Translations under genes and position numbers: made by a program | The notes under the pieces: generated by a model | Databases searched by the model: none | The model's input: only the letters and a program-made list of their open reading frames with translations | What the model was told of the DNA's origin: nothing | Part shown: piece after piece, positions 40,118 to 42,013 of the stretch | Position numbering within the stretch: the first letter of the stretch is position 1 | Layout: every line of letters starts with the position of its first letter | Assembly: GCA_016932045.1 (NCBI GenBank) | Contig: JAFGDO010000032.1 | Coordinates: forward strand, 85,599-127,611 | DNA length: 42,013 nt | Reading direction: 5' to 3' | Source of the DNA: Candidatus Dojkabacteria bacterium | Lineage (GTDB): Bacteria; Patescibacteriota; Dojkabacteria; JAHIVN01

Positions 40118-41134
40118 TTAGCTTTTTCTAAACTTATAAATCCGGTATCCTATACTATTGAAAACCTTCACGTACTGAGACAAAAATTCTGTGTACTTTC
40201 CTCCAAAACCGCTTTTGAAGTATGAGATGCCAGTAAGAGGATGAGACTCATCTCCTTTTGGAGCGACTCCCCATTGATCATAGAAGCGTTTGCCGCCACC
40301 TGCTAGTCGCTTCATTATTTCCCACTTTAAAAGATACGAGGCTTCACAGTCACGCCCTTTAAGCGTTGCACCACCGTAAATCTCATAGCCCATAACCTCA
40401 TTTACTAAAACTAAATCGGCTGCAACAACCTCACACTTGTATTCAGCAACAAATATCTTTACTAATTCTTCTTTTGATAATTCCTCCCGCATATTTTTGA
40501 AATAGTCCAAATCATGAGCCACAAACTTCGTATGTTTTTCTACCGAAGTTAAAACCTTGTAGAATTTCTCAATACCCTCACTGCCAGTTACTTCTGACAC
40601 GCTAACCCCCTGTCTTACTGCCTTCCTGATATTCCTCCTCCATTTCGGCCTCATAACAGCCATCATCTCCTCCTCGGACTTTGAAATATCAATAATATCC
40701 GTCTGATTAGGCTGTATAGTAGTACCCCTAACCATCCAGCCATCCGACAACAAAGCCTCTTTGAACTCCTTATTCCAATCCGAAACTCCAAGCTTGTTCT
40801 CAGGATCAATCAGGATAAACGCCACCTTCTCTTTATAATATTCACTTAATTTGCTTAATATGTTTCCAATTCGTTTTACATCATTTATCACAGGACCTCG
40901 AGGTATATATGCAAATTTTTCAAAACCCAAAAGCTTCGTGATAGCAGAGTAGGGGAAAGTATGGATAAGTACAAATACGACTGCAACAAGATTCTCGTTT
41001 TCAAAAACTCCTAACCTTTCGACTTTCCAATCATACTTGCTTTTCAATTCTCCCCATGACCAGGACTGCAGAGGAGAGCCTTCCCATTCTTTCCATGCTT
41101 TTTTATATTGTTGTTCTGAAATTGGTTTGATCAT
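40118..41134 (-). CDS. FemAB/FemX-like peptidyltransferase
   Basis: SWSWGELKSKYDWKVERLGVFE, FAYIPRGP, RPKWRRNIRKAVRQGV, LLKWEIMKRLAGGGKRFYDQWGVAP. Confidence 0.87.
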   Translation of the reverse strand: MIKPISEQQYKKAWKEWEGSPLQSWSWGELKSKYDWKVERLGVFENENLVAVVFVLIHTFPYSAITKLLGFEKFAYIPRGPVINDVKRIGNILSKLSEYYKEKVAFILIDPENKLGVSDWNKEFKEALLSDGWMVRGTTIQPNQTDIIDISKSEEEMMAVMRPKWRRNIRKAVRQGVSVSEVTGSEGIEKFYKVLTSVEKHTKFVAHDLDYFKNMREELSKEELVKIFVAEYKCEVVAADLVLVNEVMGYEIYGGATLKGRDCEASYLLKWEIMKRLAGGGKRFYDQWGVAPKGDESHPLTGISYFKSGFGGKYTEFLSQYVKVFNSIGYRIYKFRKS

Positions 41135-41147
41135 TTTCTATTTGTAC

Positions 41148-41167
41148 GTACGGAATATATTCCGTAC
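41148..41167. repeat. 20-bp perfect palindrome GTACGGAATATATTCCGTAC
   Basis: Direct reading; shares core GAATATATTC with 41208-41221 and 41920-41939. Confidence 0.9.
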
Positions 41168-41176
41168 AATTCATGG

Positions 41177-41197
41177 AGAATTTAATAAATTAAATTC
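41177..41197. repeat. AT-rich inverted repeat gaatttaat-aa-attaaattc
   Basis: 9-bp arms with a 2-nt spacer between the two intergenic GAATATATTC palindromes. Confidence 0.7.
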
Positions 41198-41207
41198 CTA
41201 CAAGAGA

Positions 41208-41221
41208 CTGAATATATTCAG
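41208..41221. repeat. 14-bp palindrome CTGAATATATTCAG overlapping the end of a FemAB gene
   Basis: Direct reading; contains the stop codon of the 41218-> minus-strand gene. Confidence 0.85.
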
Positions 41222-42012
41222 CCCCTACGAATTCTATCTATCTTCCTCATCACCTTATACATCAAATACTCCAAACCATCATTCACATAAACACATTGAC
41301 TTGGATATTCTACCACTTGCCCGCCAAATCCCTCTTTGAACTGTTTCAATCCAGGATGGATAAATTCTGCTCCCCACTGATCGTAGTATTTCTTTCCAAT
41401 ACTTTTTGCATATTTGACAGATTCCCACTTCAGGGCATAATTACCATAATACTCCTTACCTCTTTCAGGAGCTCCACCATACATTTCATAACATCCGTCG
41501 CGTGTGAATATCAGCATGTATGCACCAATTGCCTCACTTTCTGCCTTTGCTATAAACATCTCGGCTTTTCCTTCCTCACGAAAAAGCTCCCACACTTTAC
41601 GATAGTAATCTATCTCATGCATCTTATATCCGCGCTCCTCGATAATCTCAGAAAGAATTTTACAGAATTCCTCGATATCTGCCTCCTTTTCAATTCTCAC
41701 CCCTTTCCTTTCTGCTTTCCGAATATATTGCCTGTGCTTCGATCTCATATCTGCAAGCAACCCTTCTTCACTTTTTGTTAAATCTAATATTACCGTTCGA
41801 ATAGGCTGTTCCTGCCTTCCACTCTCTTTAAATCCAACACTCCTATATATTTCAAATATTTTCTCGAATTTCGAATTTTGGATTTGAAAGACTTCTGGGT
41901 CGATTAACACGAAAGACAAGGACCGAATATATTCGGTCCCTATGAGCTTTTGCAATATTTTTGATAAATATTCCTGATTTTTCAGTGAAAACCCGCGCGG
42001 AATGTACCCAAA
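41218..42012 (-). CDS. FemAB/FemX-like peptidyltransferase, 5'-truncated by window end
   Basis: Paralogue of the 40118 gene (DLTKSEEGLLADMRSKHRQYIRKAERKGV, KYYDQWGAEF). The frame stays open beyond 41955, encoding FGYIPRGFSLKNQEYLSKILQ up to the window edge. Confidence 0.87.
   Translation of the reverse strand, partial: FGYIPRGFSLKNQEYLSKILQKLIGTEYIRSLSFVLIDPEVFQIQNSKFEKIFEIYRSVGFKESGRQEQPIRTVILDLTKSEEGLLADMRSKHRQYIRKAERKGVRIEKEADIEEFCKILSEIIEERGYKMHEIDYYRKVWELFREEGKAEMFIAKAESEAIGAYMLIFTRDGCYEMYGGAPERGKEYYGNYALKWESVKYAKSIGKKYYDQWGAEFIHPGLKQFKEGFGGQVVEYPSQCVYVNDGLEYLMYKVMRKIDRIRRG
41920..41939. repeat. 20-bp perfect palindrome GGACCGAATATATTCGGTCC inside a FemAB coding region
   Basis: Direct reading; shares core GAATATATTC with the intergenic palindromes. 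Confidence 0.9.
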
Positions 42013-42013
42013 T

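Noticed and set aside
41296-41781. 161-aa plus-strand ORF
   Set aside because: Antisense to the truncated FemAB gene, which has clear family motifs.
1-42013. Alternative genetic code (TGA as Gly, as in some CPR lineages)
   Set aside because: TGA ends several ORFs at natural C-termini (e.g. 1080 and 41218), and conserved domains show no internal in-frame TGA.
1-42013. tRNA, rRNA, prophage or transposase genes
   Set aside because: No T-loop-like motifs, rRNA signatures, integrase or transposase ORFs were recognised by eye; a tRNAscan/Infernal run would be needed to exclude small RNAs.

Overview
This is an AT-rich window from what looks like a Candidate Phyla Radiation/Patescibacteria-type bacterium. 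That taxonomic call is inference from gene content and style; the genetic code looks standard, with TGA used as a stop. The left part (1-13 kb) holds housekeeping and regulatory genes: RmuC, DnaJ, a 7TM-type histidine kinase, a related membrane protein with a non-kinase C-terminus, an MGT-like glycosyltransferase, Fmt, a JAB/JAMM-like protein and several small orphans. From about 13.3 to 35.4 kb there is a large surface-glycan locus: an ABC-2 exporter (Wzm/Wzt-like, with a C-terminal glycan-recognition-type domain), many GT2/GT4/GT-C enzymes, a GDP-mannose 4,6-dehydratase, three methyltransferases, a WecB/WbpI-like 2-epimerase, a UDP-sugar dehydrogenase, and a class II glutaminase fused to a WbpG-like sugar amidotransferase. 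From 35.5 kb to the end are envelope genes: a secreted subtilisin with a probable seven-bladed lectin-like propeller, a PGRP-type amidase, and two tandem FemAB paralogues. The most notable signals are (i) the protease-propeller protein, whose blades alternate in type as if duplicated in pairs; (ii) the glutaminase/PP-loop amidotransferase fusion; (iii) the GT2+GT-C fusion; (iv) a GT2 with an apparent ~100-residue insertion; (v) covarying palindromes sharing the core GAATATATTC around the FemAB genes; and (vi) a membrane sensor-like protein with a possible DNA-binding tail. All assignments come from reading motifs in the sequence. No database search was run.
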